Position numbers and translations under genes: made by a program. A stretch of 50,590 bases of DNA from Phascolarctobacterium sp. Lineage in GTDB: Bacteria > Bacillota > Negativicutes > Acidaminococcales > Acidaminococcaceae. The notes under the pieces were generated by a model. It was not told where the DNA came from and did not search any database. It saw only the letters and a list, made by a program, of their open reading frames with translations. Shown piece after piece: positions 34,298-44,151 of this stretch (the stretch's first letter is position 1; each line of letters starts with the position of its first letter). The stretch covers positions 1 to 50,590 of the forward strand of contig JAFTMR010000050.1 of NCBI GenBank assembly GCA_017452325.1, written 5' to 3'.

Positions 34298-35065
34298 ATG
34301 AAAAAATTATTGATTATGATGATGGCTGTTTTGGCTGCTTGCAGTATGCTTCTGGCTGGTTGCGGTGGCGGCGAAAAGAAAGCTGACGAAAAAGTTTTGC
34401 GTGTGGCTACTGAGCCTTCTTTTGCTCCTTTTGAATTCCAAAAAGAAGGTAGCAAGGAATTTACCGGTTTTGATATCGATTTGATTCGTGCCATTGGTAA
34501 ACAAGCTGGTTACAAGGTAGAAATCCAGAATATGGGCTTTGACGCTCTTATTCCTGCATTGACCAGTGATAATATTGACGTTGCAATTGCTGGTATGAGC
34601 ATTACCGAAGAACGTAAAAAAGTAATTACCTTCTCCGATCCGTACTATACCTCCGGCTTGATTGTTATGGTTGCTAAGGACAATAACGAAATCAAATCCA
34701 TTGATGATTTAAAGGGCAAACGTATTGCTTGTCAAATTGGTACCACTGGCGAGAAAAAATCTAGAAGCATTGAAGGTGCTGTTGTAACTGCCTTTAATAC
34801 TCAGAGCGAAGCTTCCATGGAATTAAAAAATGGCGGCGCTGATGCTGTAATTAATGACGCTCCTGTTGTTGGCTACTATTTGGCGCAAGGCGGCAGCAAG
34901 GTTGCTAAAACTGTTGGCGAAGTTATGGAAGCTGAAGAATACGGCATTGCTGTAAACAAAAAGAACACTCAACTTGTTCAAGACATCAATAAAGCTATGG
35001 CTGAACTGAAAAAGAACGGGGAATTCGACAAAATCTATAAGACTTGGTTTGGCGAAAAGAAATAA
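34298..35065 (+). CDS. GlnH-like ABC transporter substrate-binding lipoprotein, paralogue 2
   Basis: 255 residues, same architecture as its upstream neighbour: lipobox LLAGC then GGGEKKADEK. Differences are spread over the sequence and include ligand-lobe positions (TEPTFAPF to TEPSFAPF; TSDNIDVAIAGMSIT). These could alter specificity. Nearest to the permease and ATPase genes, so this copy is the likely operon member. The exact amino acid is not readable. Confidence 0.92.
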   Translation: MKKLLIMMMAVLAACSMLLAGCGGGEKKADEKVLRVATEPSFAPFEFQKEGSKEFTGFDIDLIRAIGKQAGYKVEIQNMGFDALIPALTSDNIDVAIAGMSITEERKKVITFSDPYYTSGLIVMVAKDNNEIKSIDDLKGKRIACQIGTTGEKKSRSIEGAVVTAFNTQSEASMELKNGGADAVINDAPVVGYYLAQGGSKVAKTVGEVMEAEEYGIAVNKKNTQLVQDINKAMAELKKNGEFDKIYKTWFGEKK

Positions 35066-35130
35066 TCACTACCATATTTGAAGTTAGGTAAGAGGCTATT
35101 TGATGTCCCGTTATAGAAGGGATGAAGAGA

Positions 35131-35787
35131 ATGGATTTAAATTTTGATTTGATTGCAAGTTCTTTCCCGTTGCTTTTGGCTGGTGCAGCCATTACCGTGG
35201 AAATTACTGCTTTAAGTGTAGGCTTTGGTCTTTTGATTGGCTGTATGGTTGGCATTGCGCGTTTGTGCAGTGTTAAACCCTTGCGTTATCTTGCCAATAT
35301 ATATGTAGATTTTATTCGTGGTACTCCGCTGCTGGTACAAATCTTTTTGGTTTATTTCGCTTTGCCCGGTATTACAGGCAGTCGCGTTGACCCTTTCTTT
35401 GCGGCTATATCTGCTTGCTCTATTAACTCCGGCGCGTATATCGCAGAAATTTTCCGCGCAGGTATTCAGTCCATCGACAAAGGGCAGATGGAAGCAGGTC
35501 GTAGCTTGGGTATGAGCTGGGCGCAAACTATGCGTTATATCATTATGCCCCAAGCCTTTAAACGCATTATCCCGCCTTTGGGTAATGAATTCATTGCCAT
35601 GCTGAAAGATTCTTCCTTGGTTTCCGTTATCGGCTTTGAAGAATTGACTCGTCGTGGGCAATTGATTATAGCGCGTACTTATGCCTCCTTTGAGATTTGG
35701 ATGTGCGTTGCCCTGATTTATCTGGTAATGGTATTTATGGTTGCAAGATTGGTTGCTGTGCTTGAAAGGAAGTTTGATACGAAATGA
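35131..35787 (+). CDS. Polar amino-acid ABC transporter permease (GlnP-like)
   Basis: 218 residues from the ATG at 35131, 8 nt after AGAAGGGA; the ATG at 35122 overlaps that site. HisM/GlnP family with about five membrane segments. Signature parts: [28 protein letters not shown], and the EAA loop [38 protein letters not shown] is typical. Its stop overlaps the ATPase start (ATGA). One permease serves the two upstream receptors, probably as a homodimer. Confidence 0.94.
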   Translation: MDLNFDLIASSFPLLLAGAAITVEITALSVGFGLLIGCMVGIARLCSVKPLRYLANIYVDFIRGTPLLVQIFLVYFALPGITGSRVDPFFAAISACSINSGAYIAEIFRAGIQSIDKGQMEAGRSLGMSWAQTMRYIIMPQAFKRIIPPLGNEFIAMLKDSSLVSVIGFEELTRRGQLIIARTYASFEIWMCVALIYLVMVFMVARLVAVLERKFDTK

Positions 35788-36515
35788 CAAAGGAAATGAT
35801 TAAAGTAACAAACCTGCAAAAAAGCTTCGGCAACTTGCATGTCTTGAAAGGTGTAAACCTTACTATCGCAGAAAAAGAGGTAGTAGTTATCATTGGCCCT
35901 TCCGGCAGTGGTAAAAGTACTCTGCTGCGCTGTATGAATTATCTGGAAGAACCTACAGGTGGTAGCGTTGTTATTGATGGTGTTCCTCTGACCAGTGATG
36001 CCAATATAAATGAGGTGCGTAAAGAAGTAGGGATGGTGTTCCAACGCTTCAATCTTTTTCCGCACATGACTGTTTTGCAGAATTTGATGCTGGCTCCTAT
36101 GAAAGTACGCGGTATAAAGAGGGATGAAGCAGAAGCTACTGCAAAGATGTATCTGGAAAAGGTTGGCTTGGCTGATAAGGCTAGCGCTTATCCGGAGCAG
36201 CTTAGTGGGGGACAGCAGCAACGTGTTGCTATTGCGCGTGCTCTGTGCATGAAACCCAAGGCTCTGCTTTTTGACGAACCTACCTCTGCTCTGGACCCGG
36301 AAATGATTAACGAAGTATTGGATGTTATGAAGAGTTTGGCTCATGAGGGTATGACCATGGCCGTTGTTACTCACGAAATGGGCTTTGCTCGTGAAGTAGG
36401 TGACCGCGTTGTTTTCGTAGATGGTGGTGTGATTTTAGAAGAAGGCACCCCCGACGATATTTTCTTTCACGCTAAAGAGGAAAGAACCAGAAGCTTTTTG
36501 TCTAAAATTCTCTAA
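35784..36515 (+). CDS. glnQ: Polar amino-acid ABC transporter ATPase (GlnQ-like)
   Basis: 243 residues. Walker [11 protein letters not shown]-loop [10 protein letters not shown], signature [15 protein letters not shown], Walker [16 protein letters not shown]-loop [10 protein letters not shown]. Start ATG overlaps the permease stop by 4 bp; a second ATG four codons on (35796) is possible. Last gene of the importer. About the same length and layout as the ATPase at 17541 but clearly a separate system. Confidence 0.94.
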   Translation: MTKEMIKVTNLQKSFGNLHVLKGVNLTIAEKEVVVIIGPSGSGKSTLLRCMNYLEEPTGGSVVIDGVPLTSDANINEVRKEVGMVFQRFNLFPHMTVLQNLMLAPMKVRGIKRDEAEATAKMYLEKVGLADKASAYPEQLSGGQQQRVAIARALCMKPKALLFDEPTSALDPEMINEVLDVMKSLAHEGMTMAVVTHEMGFAREVGDRVVFVDGGVILEEGTPDDIFFHAKEERTRSFLSKIL

Positions 36516-36640
36516 AGCTGTAAATATGTTACAGTTTGCTGCTTGAGAAATTAAATTTTTATTAATTATGATAGATTTGGCAGGAATTACAACCTTTGTG
36601 GCGAAATGATAAAGCAACAAAGGAAGTAAAATTCCTTAAT

Positions 36641-36662
36641 ACCTTGAACTATCAAGGAGGTA
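36641..36662 (+). promoter_or_regulatory. Hairpin overlapping the hpf ribosome site
   Basis: ACCTTGAACTATCAAGGAGG: CCTTG (36642-36646) pairs with CAAGG (36653-36657), which includes part of the very strong Shine-Dalgarno AAGGAGGT. An upstream hairpin AAGGAA with TTCCTT lies at 36620-36637. Weak stems; a control role is only a possibility. Confidence 0.3.
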
Positions 36663-36668
36663 AGATCT

Positions 36669-37196
36669 ATGAGTATTCATGTAAAAGGCAGAAACGTTGA
36701 AGTAACCCCGGCAATGAAAGATTATGTTGAAAAGAAAATTGCCAAAATCACCAAACAGTTTAAAGCAGTAGGTGACATTACCGCGGTGCTTAAAATTGAG
36801 CACGGTTATCATATCGCTGAAATTACTGTTCCGGCAAGCGGCATTTTGCTGAGAGCCCAGGAATCTACTAAGGATATGTATTCTTCCATCGATTTGGTTG
36901 TTGAAAAAATTGAACGCCAAATCCATAAATATAAAACTCGTCTGATGAAGAGAAAATATGCCAACTTTGCAGAAGCTCCTGCACCGGCTCCTGCCGTTGA
37001 GGATGATGGCGAATTTGAAATCATCAAGAGCAAAAAATTTACTCTGCGTCCTATGAATGTGGAAGAGGCTATTTTGCAGATGAACCTGTTGAATCACGAC
37101 TTCTTTGTATTCTATGACGCTGAGCTTGATGGCGTGAATGTTGTTTATCGTCGTAAAGATGGTAAGTATGGCCTGCTCTCTCCCGAATTAAAATAG
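36669..37196 (+). CDS. hpf: Ribosome hibernation promoting factor, long form
   Basis: 175 residues. The N-terminal domain (about 1-105) is the YfiA/HPF ribosome-binding fold (MSIHVKGRNVEVTPAMKDYVEKK split; KIERQIHKYKTRL). An Ala-Pro linker (about 108-118) leads to a C-terminal dimerisation domain (about 120-175; FTLRPMNVEEAILQMNLLNH, FFVFYDAE, VVYRRKDGKYGLL). The long form pairs 70S ribosomes into 100S dimers in stationary phase. Ideal ribosome site AAGGAGGT. Next to secA as in many Firmicutes, but a terminator lies between them. Confidence 0.96.
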   Translation: MSIHVKGRNVEVTPAMKDYVEKKIAKITKQFKAVGDITAVLKIEHGYHIAEITVPASGILLRAQESTKDMYSSIDLVVEKIERQIHKYKTRLMKRKYANFAEAPAPAPAVEDDGEFEIIKSKKFTLRPMNVEEAILQMNLLNHDFFVFYDAELDGVNVVYRRKDGKYGLLSPELK

Positions 37197-37224
37197 CAAA
37201 ATCGTTAAAATACTTAAACTTCAC

Positions 37225-37257
37225 AAAAAGCACAGAACTTTGTTCTGTGCTTTTTTG
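37225..37257 (+). terminator. Terminator of hpf
   Basis: Stem of about 14 bp (37225-37238 with 37242-37255) with a TTT loop and a T run that also carries the -35 of the secA promoter. Confidence 0.9.
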
Positions 37258-37283
37258 CTTTTCAAAAAACTTTCTGCTATAAT
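37255..37283 (+). promoter_or_regulatory. Promoter of secA
   Basis: -35 TTGCTT (37255-37260), 17-bp spacer, -10 TATAAT (37278-37283). The -35 is inside the T tail of the hpf terminator. Confidence 0.7.
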
Positions 37284-37338
37284 TTATAGTTAGGTGCAGT
37301 GTGTTTTCTTGCACCATATAAATCAAGGAGTGATAGTT

Positions 37339-39753
37339 TTGCTCGATAGCATCTTAAAGAAAATTTTTGGCGATCCCAACGAAAAAGAATTAAAACAGAT
37401 TAGAGTTATTGTAGATAAGATTAATAGTTTGGAAAAATCTATGGAATCTTTAAGCTCTGCAAATCTTGCTGCCAAGACCAGCGAGTTTAAAGTACGTCTG
37501 CAAAAAGGTGAAACTTTAGATGATTTACTGCCGGAGGCATTTGCAGTAGTGCGCGAAGCTTCCCGTCGTGTAACCGGTATGCGTCATTTCGATGTGCAAA
37601 TGATTGGTGGCATTGTATTACACCGCGGCAAAATTGCTGAAATGCGTACTGGTGAAGGTAAAACTTTGGTGGCAACCCTGCCTGTATATCTCAATGCATT
37701 AACTGGTAAAGGTGTACATGTTGTAACTGTCAACGATTACCTGGCTAAACGTGACAGCGAAGACATGGGACGCATCTACAAATTCTTGGGCTTGTCCGTT
37801 GGTTTGATTGTCCATGATATGAATCCCCATGAACGTCGTGCTGCTTACATGGCAGACGTTACCTACGGTACTAATAATGAATTTGGCTTTGACTACCTGC
37901 GTGACAATATGGTAGTGAACGTAGACCAAATGGTTCAGCGTGAATTGAACTATTGTATTGTGGACGAAGTTGACAGTATTTTGATTGACGAAGCCCGTAC
38001 CCCGCTTATCATTTCCGGCCCTGGCGAAAAGTCCACTGATTTGTATAGAATCATTGCGCAAGTTGTTAGCACCATGTCCGAAGGTGAAGATTACACTGTA
38101 GACGAAAAACAAAAACAAGTTGCTCCTACGGAAGTGGGTATTGCCAAAGCGGAAAAAATGCTTGGCATTAAAAATATGTACGATACGGAACACGGCATTG
38201 ACTTCTCCCATCAATTGATGTGCGCTTTGAAGGCAAAGGCTTTGATGCATCGTGACCGCGACTATGTTGTTAAAGATGGTCAAGTTATCATCGTTGACGA
38301 ATTCACCGGTCGTCTGATGTTTGGCCGCCGCTTCTCCGAAGGCTTGCACCAGGCAATCGAAGCTAAGGAAGGCGTAAAGGTAGAACGCGAGAGCCAAACT
38401 CTGGCAACCATCACCTTCCAAAACTACTTCCGTATGTATAACAAGTTGGCTGGTATGACCGGTACTGCGAAAACCGAGGAACAAGAATTCCAAAAAATTT
38501 ATGGTTTAAGCGTAGTGGTTGTTCCTACCAATAAACCTATGATTCGTACCGATGCTCCGGACGTAATCTACAAAACAAAGCTTGCCAAGTACAAAGCTGC
38601 TGTTAATGAAATCGAAGCTTGCCATAAATCCGGTAGACCTGTTCTGGTTGGTACTACTTCCATTGCTCAATCCGAAGAGCTTTCTGCAATGCTTAAACGT
38701 CGCGGTATCGCTCATAATGTTTTGAATGCGAAGTATCACGAACAAGAAGCAGAAATTATTTCTCATGCAGGTCAATACGGCGCAGTTACCATTGCTACTA
38801 ATATGGCTGGTCGTGGTACTGACATTGTGCTGGGTGAAGGCGTACCTGAACTTGGCGGTTTGCATATCATTGGTACCGAACGTCACGAAAGCCGTCGTAT
38901 CGATAACCAATTGCGCGGTCGTTGCGCTCGTCAAGGCGACCCCGGTTCCTCCAAATTCTTCCTGTCCTTGGAAGATGATTTGATGCGTCTCTTTGGCAGT
39001 GATAATATCGCAGGCATTATGGATAAACTGGGTATGGAAGATGATGAACCCATCGAACATAGCCTGGTAACTAAATCCATTGAAAATGCTCAAAAGAAAG
39101 TTGAAGGACGTAACTTTAATATCCGTAAATACGTTTTGGAATATGACGATGTTATGAACCAACAACGTGAAGTTATCTATGCTCAACGCAAAAAGATTCT
39201 TGCCAAAGCAGATTTGCGAGAAAACATCATGGAAATGGTAGAAAAGGTAGTAGACCGTACTATGGCTATGTATGCTCCCGCAGAGGTTTATTCCGAAGAC
39301 TGGGATTTACAAGCTCTTATCCGTTACGCGGAAGAATTCTTTGCTCCCCATGGTTTGTTGAATATTGATGAGCTGGGTAATTTGAGTCGTGAAGAGTTGG
39401 ACGAGTACCTCCACAAGGTTGCTGATGAGCATTACAAAGCTCGTGAAGCTGCCATTGGTTCTGAGCTGATGCGTGAACTGGAAAACCTGGTAATGCTTAA
39501 AGTAGTTGATAATCACTGGATGGAGCATCTGGATTCTATGGACTTGCTCCGCGAAGGTGTTGGCTTGCGAGCATACGGACAAAAGGATCCCTTGGTAGAA
39601 TATAAATTTGAAGCTTATGATATGTTTGAAGCCATGATTGATGCTATCCAAGATGACGTTGTCCGTTACATCTACCATGTTAATGTTGTAACCGAGCAAC
39701 AGCCGGTACAAAATGATGGCATTGAAGAAGCTGAAATTGTAGAAGAAAAATAA
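37339..39753 (+). CDS. secA: Preprotein translocase ATPase SecA
   Basis: 804 residues from a TTG at 37339, 6 nt after AAGGAGTG; upstream in-frame codons lie within or ahead of the ribosome site. Motor of Sec export. Q motif region [10 protein letters not shown], Walker [18 protein letters not shown], the DEAD-like box in [29 protein letters not shown] and [13 protein letters not shown]. The helical scaffold ends in EEAEIVEEK. The cysteine-rich zinc-binding tail found in many SecA proteins (CxCxxC-type) is missing, as in some other bacteria. prfB follows 57 bp later. Confidence 0.97.
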   Translation: MLDSILKKIFGDPNEKELKQIRVIVDKINSLEKSMESLSSANLAAKTSEFKVRLQKGETLDDLLPEAFAVVREASRRVTGMRHFDVQMIGGIVLHRGKIAEMRTGEGKTLVATLPVYLNALTGKGVHVVTVNDYLAKRDSEDMGRIYKFLGLSVGLIVHDMNPHERRAAYMADVTYGTNNEFGFDYLRDNMVVNVDQMVQRELNYCIVDEVDSILIDEARTPLIISGPGEKSTDLYRIIAQVVSTMSEGEDYTVDEKQKQVAPTEVGIAKAEKMLGIKNMYDTEHGIDFSHQLMCALKAKALMHRDRDYVVKDGQVIIVDEFTGRLMFGRRFSEGLHQAIEAKEGVKVERESQTLATITFQNYFRMYNKLAGMTGTAKTEEQEFQKIYGLSVVVVPTNKPMIRTDAPDVIYKTKLAKYKAAVNEIEACHKSGRPVLVGTTSIAQSEELSAMLKRRGIAHNVLNAKYHEQEAEIISHAGQYGAVTIATNMAGRGTDIVLGEGVPELGGLHIIGTERHESRRIDNQLRGRCARQGDPGSSKFFLSLEDDLMRLFGSDNIAGIMDKLGMEDDEPIEHSLVTKSIENAQKKVEGRNFNIRKYVLEYDDVMNQQREVIYAQRKKILAKADLRENIMEMVEKVVDRTMAMYAPAEVYSEDWDLQALIRYAEEFFAPHGLLNIDELGNLSREELDEYLHKVADEHYKAREAAIGSELMRELENLVMLKVVDNHWMEHLDSMDLLREGVGLRAYGQKDPLVEYKFEAYDMFEAMIDAIQDDVVRYIYHVNVVTEQQPVQNDGIEEAEIVEEK

Positions 39754-39810
39754 AGTGCAGTGCATTCTGCATTAAATAGCTAAATTTGCTTAGGAAAGGT
39801 TGTTAGGAAC

Positions 39811-40917
39811 TTGCTGATTGAAGAATATAGACCTGAAATCAACAATTTACAGGCAAAATTAGAGGAAATGAGGGGCTCTTTGGACATTGCTGCTAAAGAG
39901 GACCGTATTTCTGAGTTAGAACATAGAATGGGTGACCCTACTTTTTGGGACGATCCGGAAAAAGCACAAAAGATTGCTCAGGATGTTAACTCTCTAAAAG
40001 AAGAGGTTGATGGTTTCCATAAGCTTTCAGGTGATGTTGATGATTTGGAAGCTTTATGGGAAATGGCTACGGAAGAAGGAGACGAAAGCCTTGTTCCCGA
40101 AATGGACGAGCTGCTGGTAAAATGCAAGGCAGACTTGGAACATTTGGAATTGGGTATGCTTTTGAGCGGTGAGTATGATGGCAGCAATGCTATTTTGACC
40201 TTGCACGCTGGTGCAGGCGGTACCGAAGCTCAAGACTGGACCTCTATGCTTTATCGTATGTTTACCCGTTTTGCAGAGCAAAATGGTTTTTCCGTAGAAG
40301 TATTGGACTTTTTACCCGGTGATGAAGCTGGTGTGAAAAGTGCTACCGTACAAATTAACGGTCACAATGCTTATGGCTTTATGAAATCTGAAAAAGGTGT
40401 ACATCGTCTGGTGCGTATTTCTCCTTTTGACTCTAATGCGCGTCGTCACACCTCCTTCGCAGCGGTGGATGTAATGCCTGAAATTGACGATTCCGTAGAA
40501 GTTAACATCAATATGGATGAGGTTCGCGTTGATACCTATCGTGCTTCCGGCGCAGGTGGACAACACGTAAATAAAACCTCCTCCGCAGTACGTATGACTC
40601 ACGAACCTACTGGTATCGTAGTACAATGCCAAACTCAACGTTCCCAAATTCAAAACCGTGAACGTTGCTTGCAACTCTTGCGTGCTAAATTATATGAATA
40701 CGAAAAGGCTAAGCAGGACGCTATGATCAATGACCTTGCAGGTGATTATCAAGCTATTGAATGGGGCAGCCAAATCCGCTCCTATGTATTCCAACCTTAT
40801 ACCTTGGTTAAGGACCATCGTACCGGTTGTGAATCCGGTAATATTCAAGCTGTCATGGATGGTGATTTGATGAACTTCATCGAAACCTATCTGCGTAGCC
40901 AACAAAAGAAAGTGTAA
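39811..40917 (+). CDS. prfB: Peptide chain release factor 2, without programmed frameshift
   Basis: 368 residues in one uninterrupted frame, starting at a TTG (39811) with a modest ribosome site (AGGAAAGG). RF2 reads UGA and UAA. GGQ is in ASGAGGQHVNKTSSA; the RF2-specific SPF tripeptide is in RISPFDSNARRH. Most bacteria regulate prfB by a +1 frameshift at CTTTGAC after an internal AGGGGG. Here the equivalent place (about 39870-39884) reads AGGGGCTCTTTGGAC in frame, so the in-frame stop is gone and the site is only a relic. Located behind secA, a common pairing. Confidence 0.95.
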   Translation: MLIEEYRPEINNLQAKLEEMRGSLDIAAKEDRISELEHRMGDPTFWDDPEKAQKIAQDVNSLKEEVDGFHKLSGDVDDLEALWEMATEEGDESLVPEMDELLVKCKADLEHLELGMLLSGEYDGSNAILTLHAGAGGTEAQDWTSMLYRMFTRFAEQNGFSVEVLDFLPGDEAGVKSATVQINGHNAYGFMKSEKGVHRLVRISPFDSNARRHTSFAAVDVMPEIDDSVEVNINMDEVRVDTYRASGAGGQHVNKTSSAVRMTHEPTGIVVQCQTQRSQIQNRERCLQLLRAKLYEYEKAKQDAMINDLAGDYQAIEWGSQIRSYVFQPYTLVKDHRTGCESGNIQAVMDGDLMNFIETYLRSQQKKV

Positions 40918-40945
40918 TCCAAGTTTACGAAAAAGGTGAAGATTA

Positions 40946-43045
40946 ATGAAGAACCGCTATAATCCGGTGCTTATAGCTATTATATTTGTAGGTTTAGTTT
41001 GTGCTTTGTGGATTAACTGGAACCGCCATGCAATTGAACAAAGAAACAATACTGTGGAAATGGCCATGGAATACGAAAACCTGCGCAAGCTGGCAGCACT
41101 GGAGGGCGTTTCTGAGGCAAGCGTGCTGAAGCAATTTCAGGATGCAGGCATCAACTCCTTGATGGTGTTTGATACAACCTTAGAGCGGTTGTCTAAAATA
41201 GGCGCTATCAAGACTGCTACAGGCAGGGAGCTGTTACAGGCAAAGGCTTTGGGTGCTGATGGCGGCGTTTTTGCTTCTGTAAAAAATGTGCAGGAAAACG
41301 CAGTCTATATTGCCGAAGGTAATGACCAGGCTGCTTTTGAAGAGGCTTGGGAAGATTTGCTGGTGCGTTATGGAGCAGAGCGTTCCAAGATGATTAGCAC
41401 TTATCCGTCCATCATCGAAGTTCTGGGTAGTATTGAATTGGTAGCTGAAGATAAATATGATGTACCCCGAGGCATCCTGCAAGCACCCCTGGGCTTGTCC
41501 AGTAGTGAAATGCGTAAGGTGGCAGATTACGGTTTTAATGTAATTATTCGTCCACAAAATTTCGTAAACGTAAATGAAGAAAAGATTGATAGTATTTTTA
41601 AACGCATTGAGAAATCAGGCGTGAAAGTTAATACCTATATGCCTGCCGGTCGTGAAGTTGTAGGTTATCCTGACAAAATCGACTATATGGCGCAAAAACT
41701 TGATGGTCGCAAGCTGGTTATGCTGGAGCATTATACTCAGCTGCAATTTGCAAAGATTGAAGGCTTAGTATCCTTAGCAGAGGCCCTTGATTATAAGGCT
41801 GCGCGTTCCTACGTAATTGACAGCTTGGAGCAAAAGAAAATCACTGTGGGCGAAGGTCTGCGTCGTTGGGCTTTAACTGATGAAGAGCGTAATGTACGCG
41901 TAAACTATATTCGTCCCTATATGATGCCTCAAAAGGGGCAGGATATTCTCAAAATGAACTTGCAGTATGTCAAAGACATTACTGCCAATGTTAAGGCACG
42001 AGGCTTTGAAATTGGTGAAGCAGGTTTGTTTGAAAAAGAACAATCCATCGTACCAAACGGATATACCGGACCTTACTTCCCGGATAAGATTTTCTTCATT
42101 ATAATAGGTGCTGCTGTCATTGCAGGTGCTGTACTCTATCTTGCACAGCTGCTTACGATTAGCAATTCTAAACAAATTATCCTTTGGGGCGTGGCAACTG
42201 CTATTACTGCAGTAGTGCTTTTGACAGGACGTGGCTTGGTAATGCGTCAGGCATTGGCTTTTGCTGCAGCGGTATTCTTCCCCGTACTGTCCATGAATGT
42301 AATTCTGGATATTTGGGACAGAGTGCGTGTAGGCTCTGCCGGTGTGATGAAGATTATTGTAAATGCTACCTGGCAGTTGGCGTTGGCAGTGCTTATGAGT
42401 CTGGTTGGTGGTATGTACTTGGCTGCTATCTTGGCAGATAGTCGTTTCCTTTTGGAGATAGATATCTATCGTGGCGTAAAGCTTACTTTCATTATGCCCT
42501 TGGTATTGATAACCATACTTTATGTTAAGCGTTACGATATGCTCGGAGTAATAGGAGCAGGAGTTAAGGCTACCATCAGCAGAGTAAACGAGCTGCTTAG
42601 CAAGCCTATTACCTTTAAGCACCTTGCTCTCCTAGGTGTATTGGGAATTATTTTATTATATTTTGTGGCTCGTAGTGGTCACAGTGCAGGTGTTCCTGTA
42701 GCTGCAATTGAAGTGAAGATGCGTCTCTTCTTGGAGCAGCTTATGTATGCTCGCCCTCGTCAGAAAGAATTTATGATTGGGCACCCAGCCTTCTTCTTGG
42801 CTGTGTATGCTGTCTATCATAATGCACCAAGGCTAATTCAATATGCATTAGTCTGTGGCGCGGTAATTGGGCAGGCTTCTTTGGTACAAACCTTCTGCCA
42901 TATGCGTACTCCTGTGTTCATGAGTACGGTGCGTGCTCTGGACGGTTACGCTATGGGTGCAGTAATTGGTATTATATTGGTAACTATGGTTGCCGTAGCT
43001 ATGCCTTTGCTTTTGAAACTTAAAAGGAGATATCTTGAACAATGA
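40946..43045 (+). CDS. DUF5693 family membrane protein
   Basis: 699 residues. An N-terminal membrane anchor (about 8-24), a large extracytoplasmic or peripheral domain (about 30-375; EGVSEASVLKQFQDAGINSL, GLSSSEMRKVADYGFNVIIRPQN, a TIM-barrel-like string), then about nine hydrophobic segments (about 385-695). The family has no proven function but sits next to csaB in many Firmicutes. The stop overlaps the csaB start (ATGA), so the products are probably made together. A role in polymer export or modification for the cell wall is inferred from that pairing. Confidence 0.8.
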   Translation: MKNRYNPVLIAIIFVGLVCALWINWNRHAIEQRNNTVEMAMEYENLRKLAALEGVSEASVLKQFQDAGINSLMVFDTTLERLSKIGAIKTATGRELLQAKALGADGGVFASVKNVQENAVYIAEGNDQAAFEEAWEDLLVRYGAERSKMISTYPSIIEVLGSIELVAEDKYDVPRGILQAPLGLSSSEMRKVADYGFNVIIRPQNFVNVNEEKIDSIFKRIEKSGVKVNTYMPAGREVVGYPDKIDYMAQKLDGRKLVMLEHYTQLQFAKIEGLVSLAEALDYKAARSYVIDSLEQKKITVGEGLRRWALTDEERNVRVNYIRPYMMPQKGQDILKMNLQYVKDITANVKARGFEIGEAGLFEKEQSIVPNGYTGPYFPDKIFFIIIGAAVIAGAVLYLAQLLTISNSKQIILWGVATAITAVVLLTGRGLVMRQALAFAAAVFFPVLSMNVILDIWDRVRVGSAGVMKIIVNATWQLALAVLMSLVGGMYLAAILADSRFLLEIDIYRGVKLTFIMPLVLITILYVKRYDMLGVIGAGVKATISRVNELLSKPITFKHLALLGVLGIILLYFVARSGHSAGVPVAAIEVKMRLFLEQLMYARPRQKEFMIGHPAFFLAVYAVYHNAPRLIQYALVCGAVIGQASLVQTFCHMRTPVFMSTVRALDGYAMGAVIGIILVTMVAVAMPLLLKLKRRYLEQ

Positions 43046-44121
43046 GTAAGATAGTAATTTCCGGGTATTATGGCTTTGCCAATGCCGGAGATGAAGCGAT
43101 GCTTACGGCTATTGTCAAGTCATTGCGTAAGGCAGAAGAATCTGTAGATTTAACTGTTATCTCCGGTAATCCTCATAGTACTGCTACCAAACATCAGGTG
43201 GCTTCCATTCATCGTTTTAGTCCTTTAAAAATTTATTCTGCCTTGGCAAGTTGCGACCTGCTCTTGAGCGGTGGCGGTAGCCTGTTGCAGGATGTTACCA
43301 GCAAAAAAAGCCTGCTTTATTATTTAGCAATAATCTGGTTAGGCAAAATACTGGATAAAAAGGTTATGCTTTTTGCTCATGGTATCGGGCCTATCCGCTC
43401 CGGTATTTTGCGCAAGCTGACCAAATTTGTCTGCAGTAAGGCAGATCTAATAACTGTTCGCGATACTGATTCCTTAGAGGAATTGGAACGTTTAGGCGTT
43501 GCTTTAGATAAGGTGCGCCTGACTGCTGATGCTGTGTTGACCCTTGCTCAAGCTAATAAGGAGCAGGGGGTTGAGTTGTTACAAAAATTTAATGTGAGCC
43601 AAACAAAACCCGTAGTTGCTATTTCAGTGCGAAGCTGGGGGAGTAGCGATAAATATTTGCAGGAAATAGGGAAGGCGGCTGATGCTTTAGTCGCAAGCAA
43701 AGGCGTACAAATAGTTTTGCTGCCCCTGCAGTACCCTGCTGATGTTATCGCTTGTAAAAAACTGCAACAGTTTATGAAATGCAAGGAGGCTGTTATTTTA
43801 GATACAGCCTTTGATACGGAACAGTTCTTGGCATTGATGGGTAACTTTTCCCTACTTATAGGTATGCGCTTGCATGCCCTTATTTTTGCGGCGGTAATGG
43901 AAATACCCTTTATCGCTCTGTCTTATGACCCTAAAATTGATGGCTTCGTAAAAGAAGTTGCGGGTACCAATATCGGTGCTATTGAGTCTTTGGCAGCTGA
44001 GGATTTGCTCCAAGCAGCACAAAGAGCTTTAGAATTTGAAAATAGTGGTAATGAACGTTTGGCGCAGCTGCGGACCAAGGCTTTGGAAAATGCGCAGTTG
44101 GCCTTTAATTTACTTAGATAA
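43042..44121 (+). CDS. csaB: Polysaccharide pyruvyl transferase CsaB
   Basis: 359 residues. Adds ketal pyruvate to a cell-wall polysaccharide, which lets proteins with SLH domains bind. N-terminal VISGYYGFANAGDEAMLTAIV, LLSGGGSLLQDVTS, MLFAHGIGPI, and the C-terminal LIGMRLHALIFAA are characteristic of the polysaccharide pyruvyl transferase family. Overlaps the DUF5693 gene by 4 bp. In Negativicutes this would tie to anchoring the outer membrane to peptidoglycan through SLH proteins; that link is inference. Confidence 0.93.
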   Translation: MSKIVISGYYGFANAGDEAMLTAIVKSLRKAEESVDLTVISGNPHSTATKHQVASIHRFSPLKIYSALASCDLLLSGGGSLLQDVTSKKSLLYYLAIIWLGKILDKKVMLFAHGIGPIRSGILRKLTKFVCSKADLITVRDTDSLEELERLGVALDKVRLTADAVLTLAQANKEQGVELLQKFNVSQTKPVVAISVRSWGSSDKYLQEIGKAADALVASKGVQIVLLPLQYPADVIACKKLQQFMKCKEAVILDTAFDTEQFLALMGNFSLLIGMRLHALIFAAVMEIPFIALSYDPKIDGFVKEVAGTNIGAIESLAAEDLLQAAQRALEFENSGNERLAQLRTKALENAQLAFNLLR

Positions 44122-44151
44122 TAGATAAATAGCGAAGGGAGATTGAGGGCA

